Assembly (NCBI RefSeq): GCF_014451325.2
Contig: NZ_JACSCH020000029.1
Coordinates: 19,420 to 83,419 of the forward strand
Source: Streptomyces sp. CB02980
GTDB lineage: Bacteria > Actinomycetota > Actinomycetes > Streptomycetales > Streptomycetaceae
Length of the DNA: 64,000 bases
Direction of reading: 5' to 3'
How positions within the stretch are numbered: the first letter of the stretch is position 1; every line of letters starts with the position of its first letter. The notes beneath the pieces were generated by a model. The model was not told the DNA's origin. It was given only the letters and a program-made list of their open reading frames with translations, and did not search any database. The position numbers and the translations under genes were made by a program. Of the stretch, positions 15,950 through 25,867 are shown one piece after another.

Positions 15950-17352
15950 TGAGCATCCGAACCGCCATCCGGGGCGGCCTCGTCGTCACCGCCGCCGACG
16001 AACTCCACGCCGACGTGCTGATCGAGGACGGCCGCGTGGTCGCCCTCGCGGCCCACGGCTCCGACGCGGCGGCCGCCTGGACCGCCGACCGGACGATCGA
16101 CGCCACCGACCGCTACGTGCTCCCCGGTGGCGTCGACGCCCACACCCACATGGAGTTGCCCTTCGGCGGCACCTTCGCCTCCGACACCTTCGAGACCGGC
16201 ACCCGCGCCGCCGCCTGGGGCGGCACCACCACCATCGTCGACTTCGCCGTGCAGAGCGTCGGCCACAGCCTGCGCGAGGGACTCGACGCCTGGTACGCCA
16301 AGGCCGACGGCAACTGCGCGGTCGACTACGCGTTCCACATGATCCTCTCCGACGTCAACGAGCACACGCTCAAGGAGATGGACAAGCTCGTCCAGGAGGG
16401 CATCACCTCCTTCAAGCTCTTCATGGCGTACCCCGGCGTCTTCTACAGCGACGACGGCAAGATCCTGCGGGCCATGCAGCGCTCCGCCGACAACGGCGGG
16501 CTGATCATGATGCACGCCGAGAACGGCATCGCCATCGACGTCCTCGTCGAGCAGGCACTCGCCCGCGGCGAGACGGACCCCCGCTACCACGGGGAGGTCC
16601 GCAAGGCGCTCCTGGAGGCGGAGGCCACCCACCGGGCGATCCAGCTCGCCCGGGTGGCGGGAGCGCCGCTCTACGTCGTGCACGTCTCGGCGGAGGAGGC
16701 GGTCGCCGAGATCGCGACCGCCCGCGACAAGGGGCTGCCCGTCTTCGGCGAGACCTGCCCCCAGTACCTGTTCCTGTCCACCGACAACCTCGCGGAGCCG
16801 GGCTTCGAGGGCGCGAAGTACGTGTGCAGCACCCCGCTCCGGCCGAAGGAGCACCAGGCGGCGCTCTGGCGCGGACTGCGCACCAACGACCTCCAGGTGG
16901 TCTCCACCGACCACTGCCCGTTCTGCTTCGTCGGCCAGAAGGACCTCGGCCGCGGCGACTTCTCCAAGATCCCCAACGGGCTTCCCGGGGTGGAGCACCG
17001 CATGGACCTCCTGCACCAGGCCGTCGTCGACGGGCACATCTCGCGGCGCCGCTGGATCGAGATCGCCTGCGCGACACCGGCCCGCATGTTCGGCCTCTAC
17101 CCGCAGAAGGGCACGATCGCCCCGGGCGCCGACGCCGACGTCGTGATCTACGACCCGCACGCCGTCCAGACCCTGTCCGCCGAGACCCACCACATGAACG
17201 TCGACTACTCGGCGTACGAGGGGAAGACGGTCACCGGCCAGGTCGAGACCGTCCTCTCACGGGGCGAGGTCGTCATCGACCAGCGCAAGTACGTCGGCCA
17301 CGCCGGTCACGGCACGTTCGTGCCGCGTTCCACCTGCCAGTACCTGAACTAG
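15949..17352 (+). CDS. hydA: dihydropyrimidinase (D-hydantoinase family)
   Basis: Binuclear zinc cyclic amidohydrolase that opens dihydrouracil/dihydrothymine (or 5-substituted hydantoins) to the N-carbamoyl amino acid. 467 residues from GTG 15949 with AGGGAG upstream. Metal ligands are complete: His65 and His67 (DAHTHME), carboxylated Lys156 (FKLFMAY), His189 (MMHAEN), His245 (VVHVSAEE) and Asp321 (STDHCPF); substrate-contact Tyr161. Belongs to the true hydantoinase/dihydropyrimidinase branch rather than dihydroorotase or allantoinase. The product is the substrate of the amidohydrolase encoded first in the operon. Confidence 0.93.
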   Translation: MSIRTAIRGGLVVTAADELHADVLIEDGRVVALAAHGSDAAAAWTADRTIDATDRYVLPGGVDAHTHMELPFGGTFASDTFETGTRAAAWGGTTTIVDFAVQSVGHSLREGLDAWYAKADGNCAVDYAFHMILSDVNEHTLKEMDKLVQEGITSFKLFMAYPGVFYSDDGKILRAMQRSADNGGLIMMHAENGIAIDVLVEQALARGETDPRYHGEVRKALLEAEATHRAIQLARVAGAPLYVVHVSAEEAVAEIATARDKGLPVFGETCPQYLFLSTDNLAEPGFEGAKYVCSTPLRPKEHQAALWRGLRTNDLQVVSTDHCPFCFVGQKDLGRGDFSKIPNGLPGVEHRMDLLHQAVVDGHISRRRWIEIACATPARMFGLYPQKGTIAPGADADVVIYDPHAVQTLSAETHHMNVDYSAYEGKTVTGQVETVLSRGEVVIDQRKYVGHAGHGTFVPRSTCQYLN

Positions 17353-17362
17353 GAGAGCGACG

Positions 17363-18376
17363 TTGGATTTTGGACTCGTCCTGCAGACCGACCCGCCCGC
17401 CTCGCAGGTCGTCGGCCTGATGCGCCGGGCGGAACGCAACGGCTTCCGCTACGGCTGGACCTTCGACTCCGCCGTCCTGTGGCAGGAACCCTTCGTCATC
17501 TACAGCCAGATCCTCGCCAACACCACGAAGCTGCACGTCGGCCCGATGGTGACCAACCCCGGGACGCGTACGTGGGAGGTCACGGCCTCCACCTTCGCCA
17601 CCCTGAACGACATGTACGGCAACCGGACCGTCTGCGGCATCGGCCGCGGCGACTCGGCGATGCGCGTGGCCGGCCGCAGACCCAACACCCTGGCCCGCCT
17701 CGGTGAGGCCATCGACGTCATCCGCGACCTCGCTGAGGGCCGGGAGACGGAGGTGGACGGCAACCCGATCCACATCCCCTGGATCAAGAACGGCAAGCTC
17801 CCCGTCTGGATGGCGGCGTACGGCCCCAAGGCCCTCGCGCTCGCCGGGCAGAAGGCCGACGGCTTCATCCTCCAGCTCGCCGACCCCTTCCTGACGGAGT
17901 GGATGGTCAAGGCCGTCCGGGAGGCGGCCCGGGAGGCCGGCCGCGACCCCGACGCCCTGACGATCTGCGTCGCCGCCCCCGCCTACGTCACCGCCGACGA
18001 CTCGCCCGAGGCCCTGGCGCACGCCCGCGACCAGTGCCGCTGGTTCGGCGGCATGGTCGGCAACCACGTCGCCGACCTGGTGTCCAAGTACGGCGAGCAC
18101 TCCTCGATGGTGCCGGAGGAGCTGACGGCGTACATCAAGGACCGCCAGGGCTACGACTACTCGCACCACGGCCGCGCCGACAATCCCGACACGACCTTCG
18201 TCCCCGACGAGATCGTCGACCGCTTCTGCCTTCTCGGACCCGCCGAGGCCCACATCGAGAAGCTGCGGCACCTGCGGGACCTCGGCGTCGACCAGTTCGC
18301 CGTCTACGACATGCACGACAACCGGGAGGGCACGATCGACGCCTACGGCTCCGACATCATCCCGGCGTTCCGCTGA
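17363..18376 (+). CDS. LLM-class F420-type oxidoreductase (TIGR03842-like)
   Basis: Luciferase-like TIM-barrel protein of 337 residues, start TTG 17363 with GGAGAG upstream, ten bases after hydA. Family landmarks include LHVGPMVTNPGTRTWEVTA, the CGIGRGDSAMRVAG loop with its non-prolyl cis-peptide region, and LPVWMAAYGPKALALAGQKADG. This subfamily is predicted to bind coenzyme F420 rather than FMN. No DPD-type (PreT/PreA) genes are seen here, so this is the only candidate in the operon for the first reductive step of pyrimidine breakdown, or alternatively for oxidising a ring substrate as RutA does. That role is inference; no direct evidence is in the sequence. Confidence 0.88.
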   Translation: MDFGLVLQTDPPASQVVGLMRRAERNGFRYGWTFDSAVLWQEPFVIYSQILANTTKLHVGPMVTNPGTRTWEVTASTFATLNDMYGNRTVCGIGRGDSAMRVAGRRPNTLARLGEAIDVIRDLAEGRETEVDGNPIHIPWIKNGKLPVWMAAYGPKALALAGQKADGFILQLADPFLTEWMVKAVREAAREAGRDPDALTICVAAPAYVTADDSPEALAHARDQCRWFGGMVGNHVADLVSKYGEHSSMVPEELTAYIKDRQGYDYSHHGRADNPDTTFVPDEIVDRFCLLGPAEAHIEKLRHLRDLGVDQFAVYDMHDNREGTIDAYGSDIIPAFR

Positions 18377-18383
18377 GACGGAG

Positions 18384-18410
18384 GGGGCGGCCGCGAATGC
18401 CGGCCGCCCC
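18384..18410 (+). terminator. terminator of the pyrimidine operon
   Basis: GGGGCGGCCG and CGGCCGCCCC, perfect 10-bp stem with a 7-base loop, seven bases after the LLM gene stop. Confidence 0.8.
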
Positions 18411-18536
18411 GGAGCCGCTTGACGCCGGCTATTCCTCTCGCCCCTTGATCACCCCTGCCCTCTGCAGTTCGTCATGGCGGTTCCTTTCGAAGATCGGACC
18501 CGCGCCAGCGGTGGCTCGATCGTCCGGTCCCCGGAA

Positions 18537-19397
18537 TCAGGGGAATCGTGCGGTGATCGCGTCCACGATCCGATCCGGTGCGTCTTCCTGGACGAAGTGG
18601 TTCGCCCGGCCGAGTTCGACGACGCTCAGGTCGGTGAAGGAGGAGCGAATGCGCGGGATGCACGCCTTCGGCCGGAACACCATGTCCCGCATGCCCCAGA
18701 CCGCCAGAGTCGGTCTGTCGCCGAGGAGGGCGGGGACCTCATGGGCGAGTTCCTCCAGCAGGGGCCGTGCGGCGCGGATCTCCCCGGGCATGACCGCGAG
18801 GCCGCGGCGGGCTTCCTTCGTGGGTTGCACCATGCGGTAGTGGTCGGCTTCGGCTGCTGTCAGAGCGGGACCGGTTCTGCCGAGCAGGAACTGCTCTACG
18901 AGAAGGTTCCGTTCGAGGATGCGCCGTTGCATGGGGCGGCTGCTCATGATCGCGCTGAACGCCCGGTTCGCCAGCGGCTCGATCGGCCAGAACGCCGTGT
19001 TGCCCAACACGATCCCCCTGACGCGGTCCGCCCGCGCGGTTGCCGCGCCGAGACCGATGGGGCCACCCCAGTCCTGCCCCATCAGGACGAATCCGTCGAG
19101 GCGTAGGTGGTCGATCAACTCGCCCATGACCGCCGTGTGTTCCGAGACCGTGTAGCCGAAGCCGGCCGGGCGCTCGGACAGGCCGAAGCCGAGGTGGTCG
19201 ACAGCGATGCAGCGGTATCGGTCACGCAGGCCCTTCACGATGTGGCGGTACAGGAAGCTCCAGGTGGGCGAGCCGTGGCAGAAGACGATCGGCGGTCCTG
19301 ACCCCTCGTCGATGTAGTGGACCCGGCCTGCGGAAGAGTCGAACCATCGTGATGCGAAGGGGTAGAGGTTCGGATCGGGAACGAAGTCGATCATCAT
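18537..19397 (-). CDS. haloalkane-dehalogenase-like alpha/beta hydrolase
   Basis: 286-residue alpha/beta hydrolase without signal peptide. The nucleophile elbow is GQDWGG, with Asp109 rather than Ser as nucleophile followed by Trp110, the hallmark of haloalkane dehalogenases. Acid Asp238 (VWGMRDMVF) and base His267 (ANHFVQED) complete an Asp-His-Asp triad. However the oxyanion/halide motif reads HGSPTWS, with Ser43 where dehalogenases of subfamilies II/III carry the halide-binding Asn, so halide release may be impaired or the substrate may be different. Third-position GC is lower than in its neighbours and it sits, with a broken acetyltransferase, between the pyrimidine operon and its likely transporter: a probable insertion. 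Confidence 0.8.
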   Translation of the reverse strand: MMIDFVPDPNLYPFASRWFDSSAGRVHYIDEGSGPPIVFCHGSPTWSFLYRHIVKGLRDRYRCIAVDHLGFGLSERPAGFGYTVSEHTAVMGELIDHLRLDGFVLMGQDWGGPIGLGAATARADRVRGIVLGNTAFWPIEPLANRAFSAIMSSRPMQRRILERNLLVEQFLLGRTGPALTAAEADHYRMVQPTKEARRGLAVMPGEIRAARPLLEELAHEVPALLGDRPTLAVWGMRDMVFRPKACIPRIRSSFTDLSVVELGRANHFVQEDAPDRIVDAITARFP

Positions 19398-19451
19398 GGC
19401 GCTCTCCTCCAGCTCGGTGCGGTGTCCTGCCGGCGCGGCCCCACAGTGCTA

Positions 19452-19463
19452 CTACAGGTGTAG
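19452..19463. promoter_or_regulatory. small dyad upstream of the hydrolase gene
   Basis: CTACA-GG-TGTAG, 55 bases upstream of the hydrolase start (19397). Possible operator, symmetry only. Confidence 0.25.
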
Positions 19464-19632
19464 AGCGAACGGCGACTCTCCTGCGCGAGACGCTTCACAC
19501 ACTTGCCCGGTGACCGCTCCCAGTCGTCAGCGTCGGACACGGGACCGGCGCCGGTGGAGGCATGTGGAGTCCGGTCCGGGAGTCACATTCCGCCGGGCCT
19601 GCCATCGCGCTCACGCTGGACACGATCAGCCG

Positions 19633-19986
19633 ATGAACACCACCGTCCTGCTCGCGACCCCCGCGACGCCGGCCGCCCCCGCTCTCCTCCTCCGGCCCTG
19701 GCACGTCGACGGCGTGGCGGAGTTGGCCGAGGCGTACCGGGATCCCGCTCTGCGCCGTTGGGCGACCGCGCCGATCGAGACCGAGGGCGACGGACTGGCA
19801 TGGGTGCGGGCCCAGGAGGAGGCGCGTGCGGCGTGCGTGCGGCTCGGGTTCGCCGTCGTCGGGGCGTCGTCCGGCGGGGAGCCGCAGCGGCTGGCGGGCG
19901 GCGTCCTGCTCAAGGAGCTCGCGCGTTCGACGGGATCCTCCCGGCAGCGCCTCCCGCCTTCCCGCTCGACGGCCATCTCCACGTAA
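19633..19986 (+). pseudogene. truncated GNAT acetyltransferase
   Basis: 117 residues from ATG 19633. The first about 95 residues match the N-terminal half of Streptomyces GNAT enzymes (LLLRPWHVDGVAELAEAYRDPALRRWA, then GFAVVGASSGGEPQRLAGGVLLKE, strands 1-4). The protein then turns into a Ser/Arg-rich tail and stops, with no acetyl-CoA-binding R/Q-x2-G-x-G/A loop or C-terminal half. No continuation was found in the other frames downstream. Best read as a remnant left by deletion. It lies in the same islet as the dehalogenase-like gene. Confidence 0.65.
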
Positions 19987-20087
19987 GGGGAGGGTCGTAG
20001 GCGCCCCGCGGCCTCCGACGTGGTGCCGGGGGTCTACCCGCGTCCCACGCCGAGTGGAAGAATCGGTCCCCCACTCCTTGGCTGCAA

Positions 20088-20106
20088 GTGGTCCTTGACA
20101 GACCAC
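20088..20106. promoter_or_regulatory. dyad around a TTGACA hexamer upstream of the NCS1 transporter
   Basis: GTGGTC and GACCAC arms enclose CTTGACA (20094-20100). TTGACA is a perfect -35 element but I see no good -10 at 17 bases. Possible operator over a promoter about 90 bases before the transporter start. Confidence 0.35.
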
Positions 20107-20193
20107 GACGGAGCCGTTCCGGCATGGCACCCCTCGCCCCTCCCCGGGCGACACCTCGTTCCGTCCTCCCCGCCGAACGAAGGGTTCCTCCGT

Positions 20194-21744
<1,551 letters not shown>

Positions 21745-22707
21745 GATAGGAGCGCACGCGGGTGTTCACGGCGGGAGTGTCGGTGGCGCACTCCTTGCCG
21801 TAGGACACCAGACCGACGACGTACGGCCGCCCCCGGACCACCCGGACCAGGGGGCCGCCGGAGTCGTACTGGCAGGTGTCGCGCCCGGGGGCGTACGTGC
21901 AGATCTGGGTGGGGGCGATCTGCGCCATGCCCCGGCTCGCGCAGGCCGAGTTGCTCATGGTGGAGAGGGCCACGGTCCGCAGCACGTCGGACGTGCGTCC
22001 GCCGAACGAGGTGGTGCCCCAGCCCGGCACCTCTACCTGGGTGCCGTCGACGCCGCCCGGGGCGGACGTCACCGGCAGCCCGATCGGGCGTACGTCGCGG
22101 TTGAGGGCGAGCGGCTCGGCGAGCTCGACCAGGGCGATGTCGTTCCGCTGGGTGTCGGGGTCGTAGTCCGGGTGCGGGACGAAGCGTGCCGCCGAGGCCA
22201 GGACCGCGTGGGGGCTGTCGGACCCGGTCGTCAGGTCGTGGTCGCCGAGCAGTACGCCCACCCGCGTGGGATCGCTGTACGAGCCCGTCAGACAGTGGGC
22301 GGCGGTGAGGACGTACCGGTCGCCGATCAGCGCCCCACCGCACATCACCCGGCGTTCGAGGACGTCCACGAGTCCCGCCATGAAGGGGTACTGGTGGGGC
22401 CGTGCCTCCTGTCCGCCGACCACCGCCTGCGCGGGCGGCGCGATCCCGAGGGGGCTCACCGTGAGCACCGCTCCCGCGACCGCCGCCAGAAACCTCTTCG
22501 CCCGTGCCACCTGATCTCCGTACCGTCGACGCCGTGTTCCCGGGGCCCCGGTGTGCGGAGACGTTTCCGCACGTCCACCGCACGCCGTCCCGGCCCGCAC
22601 GGGCTCAACGACGCGGGCCGGATGGGGTCACCTGCCCGCGGGGCCGGACCGGTGACCGGTGCCGTGACCGGCGCGTCCGCGGTCAGGTGATGCGGCGACC
22701 GGACGAG

Positions 22708-23595
22708 TCAGCGGTCGGCGTCCGGGGCCCAGCCGGGGACGTGCGTCGCCACGGCCGCGTCCCACGCGGGGGCGCCGCCGGGGTAGGGCCAGGCCCGGGT
22801 GAGGTCGTACCCGCCGGCGATCGCCCTCAACTCGTCCGCGAGGCGGCGGCTCTGGTGCGCGATCCGCGACGCGGCGAGCGGCCCCTCCAGGGCGGCGACC
22901 CGCTTCTCGTACTCCTCCACGGGGCGGGCGGAGAGGAGCGCCACCCACTCGGGGTTCGCGACCGCCCGCGCGAGGATCAGCACCTCCGGTCGCCCGCCCT
23001 CCGCGAGCGCCGCCGTCACGCGGTCGTGACCGTCGAGCACGACGGGGGAGTTGAGCCCGCTGATCCACCAGGCGAACACCGGTGGCAGGACACCCTCCCG
23101 GTACTGCCGGCGGTACGCCTTCACCCGCGGCGCCTCCGGGGCCGACAGCGCCCGCAGCGGCAGCAGGTCGCGCGCGTCCTCCAGGGGATCGCCGTATCCG
23201 AACCAGGTCAGATGCCCCCGGTCCGGATCGTGGGCGAGGAGTGTGGGCCAGTTGACGGCGTTGAACCACCGGTGGACGTCCGGGACCAACAGCCACTCGC
23301 CCGCGTGGAGCGGCCCCTCGGCGGCCCCGCGCAGCTCCCCTTCCGCGTACGCCGCCCAGCGCTCCGACCACTCCGCCGACCCCGGCGCCGCGAACTCCGC
23401 GGCCGCTCGCGCCCGTTCGGCCCGCAGCGGGGCGAACGGGGAGGAGTACCGGCCGCTGCGCGCGTAGTGCAGGCCACGATGGGTGGCCCGCTGCCGGGCG
23501 AAGAGCACGGGGGCGGCGCCCTGCATCAGCACCAGCCGTCGCCCGTCGGCGCACTCCATCCGCAACCCCGGCTTCACCGGCCCCTCGACACGCAT
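22708..23595 (-). CDS. protein of unknown function with LDGHDR motif
   Basis: 295-residue soluble protein. I do not recognise the family. Visible features: an N-terminal ligand-type domain (MECADGRRLVLMQGAAPVLF), a central tryptophan-rich region (PDVHRWFNAVNWPTLLAHD, GHLTWFGYGD), and NSPVVLDGHDRVTAALAEG (about 183-201), which resembles the VLDGHHRL-type motif of ParB/sulfiredoxin-like folds. The C-terminus is helical and charged. Two short hydrophobic stretches are too short to be membrane spans. The gene follows the repeat-bordered lipoate ligase gene on the same strand with a 192-base gap, so co-transcription is possible. Confidence 0.7.
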   Translation of the reverse strand: MRVEGPVKPGLRMECADGRRLVLMQGAAPVLFARQRATHRGLHYARSGRYSSPFAPLRAERARAAAEFAAPGSAEWSERWAAYAEGELRGAAEGPLHAGEWLLVPDVHRWFNAVNWPTLLAHDPDRGHLTWFGYGDPLEDARDLLPLRALSAPEAPRVKAYRRQYREGVLPPVFAWWISGLNSPVVLDGHDRVTAALAEGGRPEVLILARAVANPEWVALLSARPVEEYEKRVAALEGPLAASRIAHQSRRLADELRAIAGGYDLTRAWPYPGGAPAWDAAVATHVPGWAPDADR

Positions 23596-23643
23596 GCCGC
23601 CACCCTACGCAGCGGGCCCGCCCGCGGGGCGCGGCACCAGGGC

Positions 23644-23800
23644 GGCGTCTACGGGGCCGGCGCCGCGTCTACGGACCCGCGCCGTGTCTACGGCGCCTGG
23701 CGCCGCGTCTACGGACCCGCGCCGCGTCTACGGCGCCCGGCACCGCGTCTACGGGGCCCGCGCCGTGTCTACGGGCCCGCGCCGCGCCTACGGCACCCGC
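23644..23800. repeat. tandem array of 19-21-bp units at the 3' end of lplA
   Basis: Eight copies of a unit GCGTCTACGGACCCGCGCC with small changes. The last copy (plus-strand order) contains the stop codon of the lipoate ligase gene: CTA at 23788-23790 is the TAG stop read on the minus strand. The other units keep the same CTACGG core, so the array looks like repeated duplication of the gene end. Confidence 0.85.
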
Positions 23801-24855
23801 GCCGTCCACTCCGCCGTCCCGAACTTGGTCTCCGCGAGCTCCTTCGCCCGCGTCAGCGCGTCCTCCGTGACATGGCCCTCCGACAGGCCGTACCGGCCCC
23901 GGAAGGAGGCGATCATCCGGTCGATCACGGTCTCGCGCGGCAGGCCGGTCTGGCGCCGCAGCGGGTCCACGCGCTTCTTCGCGCTCTTCGTGCCCTTGTC
24001 GGAGAGCTTCTCGCGGCCGATCCGCAGCACCTCCGTCATCTTGTCGGCGTCGATGTCGTACGCCATCGTCACGTGGTGCAGGACCGCCCCGTGGCCCGCC
24101 ACCATCCGCTTCTGCGCCGCGCCCGCGATCTTGCCCGCGTCCGTGGCGATGTCGTTGAGCGGCTGGTACCAGGCGCGGATGCCCATGTCGCCGAGCGCGC
24201 CGAGCACCCAGTCGTCGAGGTAGGCGTAGCTGTCGGTGAAGGACAGGCCCTGCACGAGGGCGTCGGGCACGGAGAGCGAGTACGTGATCGTGTTGCCGGG
24301 CTCGATGAACATGGCCCCGCCGCCGCTGATCCGGCGTACCACCTGGATGCCGTGCCGCTCGGCCGCCTCCGGGTCGACCTCGTTGCGGAGGGACTGGAAG
24401 CTGCCGATGACCACCGCGGGGGCACCCCACTCCCAGACCCGCAGGGTCGGCGGCCGGTGGCCCGCGGCCACCTCGGCCGTGATCACCTCGTCGAGCGCCA
24501 TGTGCAGGGCGGGGGACTGCGGCGGCTCGTGGATCAGCTGCCAGTCGTAGTCGGTCCAGTCCGTGGCGTGGGCGAGCGCCCGGCGGACCGCGACCCCGAC
24601 GCCCTCCGCGGTCAGCCCGAACATCTGCGTGCCCGGCGGCAGCGCCGCGTCGATCCGCGCCGCGAGCCCGGACGCGTCGGTGTCGACCGGCGCACCCTCC
24701 AGGGCCCGGTCGATCGCCAGGATCGCCTCGTCCGGTTCGAGGAAGAAGTCGCCAGCGACCCGGACGTTCCGCAGGAACCCGTCCTCGGCGTCGAGGTCGA
24801 CGACCACCAGCTTGCCGCCGGGGACCTTGTACTCACCGTGGTACGCGCCGTGCAC
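23788..24855 (-). CDS. lplA: lipoate-protein ligase with N-terminal accessory domain (LplB-LplA order)
   Basis: 355-residue cytoplasmic ligase that activates lipoate (or octanoate) with ATP and attaches it to a lysine of 2-oxoacid dehydrogenase E2 or GcvH. GTG start 24855 is set by GGAGGG. Residues 1-90 (YKVPGGKLVVVD, VRVAGDFFLEPDEAI) resemble the accessory domain that is C-terminal in E. coli LplA and a separate LplB subunit in Thermoplasma. The catalytic domain follows from about 105: RRISGGGAMFIEPG (174-187) and the active Lys242 (TDAGKIAGAAQKR). Thus the two domains are fused in reverse order. Divergent from hisN. Confidence 0.88.
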   Translation of the reverse strand: MHGAYHGEYKVPGGKLVVVDLDAEDGFLRNVRVAGDFFLEPDEAILAIDRALEGAPVDTDASGLAARIDAALPPGTQMFGLTAEGVGVAVRRALAHATDWTDYDWQLIHEPPQSPALHMALDEVITAEVAAGHRPPTLRVWEWGAPAVVIGSFQSLRNEVDPEAAERHGIQVVRRISGGGAMFIEPGNTITYSLSVPDALVQGLSFTDSYAYLDDWVLGALGDMGIRAWYQPLNDIATDAGKIAGAAQKRMVAGHGAVLHHVTMAYDIDADKMTEVLRIGREKLSDKGTKSAKKRVDPLRRQTGLPRETVIDRMIASFRGRYGLSEGHVTEDALTRAKELAETKFGTAEWTARVP

Positions 24856-24967
24856 GGAACCCTCCCTGTAGGTAAGGGGTGAACTCGGCCAAAGAGTACT
24901 CCCCGGGGAAACAGAGGGTGACAAATCCGCCGGTCCGGTTGTCAGCGCCCCGTGCTTAGCTGGACGC

Positions 24968-25804
24968 ATGAGTGAAGAGTTCCTTGACCTTGTCCTGACC
25001 GGCCGTACGACCGAGGTGGAGGAGGCGGTCCGCAAGGCGGCCGCCGCCGAGATCATGCCGCGCTTCCGGCAGCTCGCCACCGACGACATCGTCGAGAAGA
25101 ACGGTCCGCACGACCTGGTCACCGTCGCCGACCGGGCCGCCGAGGCCCACCTCACGGAGTCCCTGACCGCCCTGCTCCCCGGCTCGGTGGTGGTCGGCGA
25201 GGAGGCGGTCCACGCCGACCCCTCCGTCTACGACGCCCTGCGCGGCGACGCCCCCGTCTGGATCGTCGACCCCGTCGACGGCACCCGCCAGTTCGTCCAC
25301 GGCGACCCCGGCTTCTGCACCCTCGTCGCGCTGGCCCAGCACGGCGAGCTGCTCGCCTCCTGGACGTACGCACCCGCCCTCGACGAGTTCGCCGTGGCCG
25401 TACGGGGCAGGGGCGCCACGCTCAACGGGCAGCCGCTGCACGCCGGGTCGCCCGCCCCCGGTGAGGTCCTCGAGGTCGCCACCTCGCACCCCGACTACAC
25501 CACCCCGGACCAGAAGCGGGCCCTGCTCGGCCTGGTCACCGAGGGTGTCGCCCCCCGGCCCTGCGGCTCCGCCGGACTGGAGTACCTGGCCGTGGCGCGC
25601 GGCGCGCTCTCCGCCACTGCGTTCTCCTGGGAGTACGCGTGGGACCACGCGGCCGGGCTGCTCCTCGTCACCGAGGCGGGCGGGACGCACACGACCCTCG
25701 CCGGCGAGCCGTTCAGGATCACCGGCGGGAACACCCTGCCGTTCACCGCGGCCCGGGACACGGCGACCGCCAACCGGATCCTCACCCTCCTCAGGGGGCA
25801 GTGA
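24968..25804 (+). CDS. hisN: histidinol-phosphatase, inositol-monophosphatase type
   Basis: Mg-dependent phosphatase of the IMPase superfamily, 278 residues. Metal motifs: Glu78/Glu79 (VVGEEA), DPVDGTRQF (Asp101, Asp104) and WEYAWDHAAG (Asp226). In actinobacteria this sub-branch performs the histidinol-phosphate step of histidine synthesis, away from the his operon; SuhB-like inositol phosphatase is an alternative. Clear start ATG 24968, 112 bases from divergent lplA. Followed 63 bases later by an FAD oxidoreductase. Confidence 0.85.
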   Translation: MSEEFLDLVLTGRTTEVEEAVRKAAAAEIMPRFRQLATDDIVEKNGPHDLVTVADRAAEAHLTESLTALLPGSVVVGEEAVHADPSVYDALRGDAPVWIVDPVDGTRQFVHGDPGFCTLVALAQHGELLASWTYAPALDEFAVAVRGRGATLNGQPLHAGSPAPGEVLEVATSHPDYTTPDQKRALLGLVTEGVAPRPCGSAGLEYLAVARGALSATAFSWEYAWDHAAGLLLVTEAGGTHTTLAGEPFRITGGNTLPFTAARDTATANRILTLLRGQ

Positions 25805-25867
25805 GGCCCTCGGAACCACCGGCCTATCCTGGGAGCCCTGGCCATCGGCTGACGAAGGAGTCCGAAG

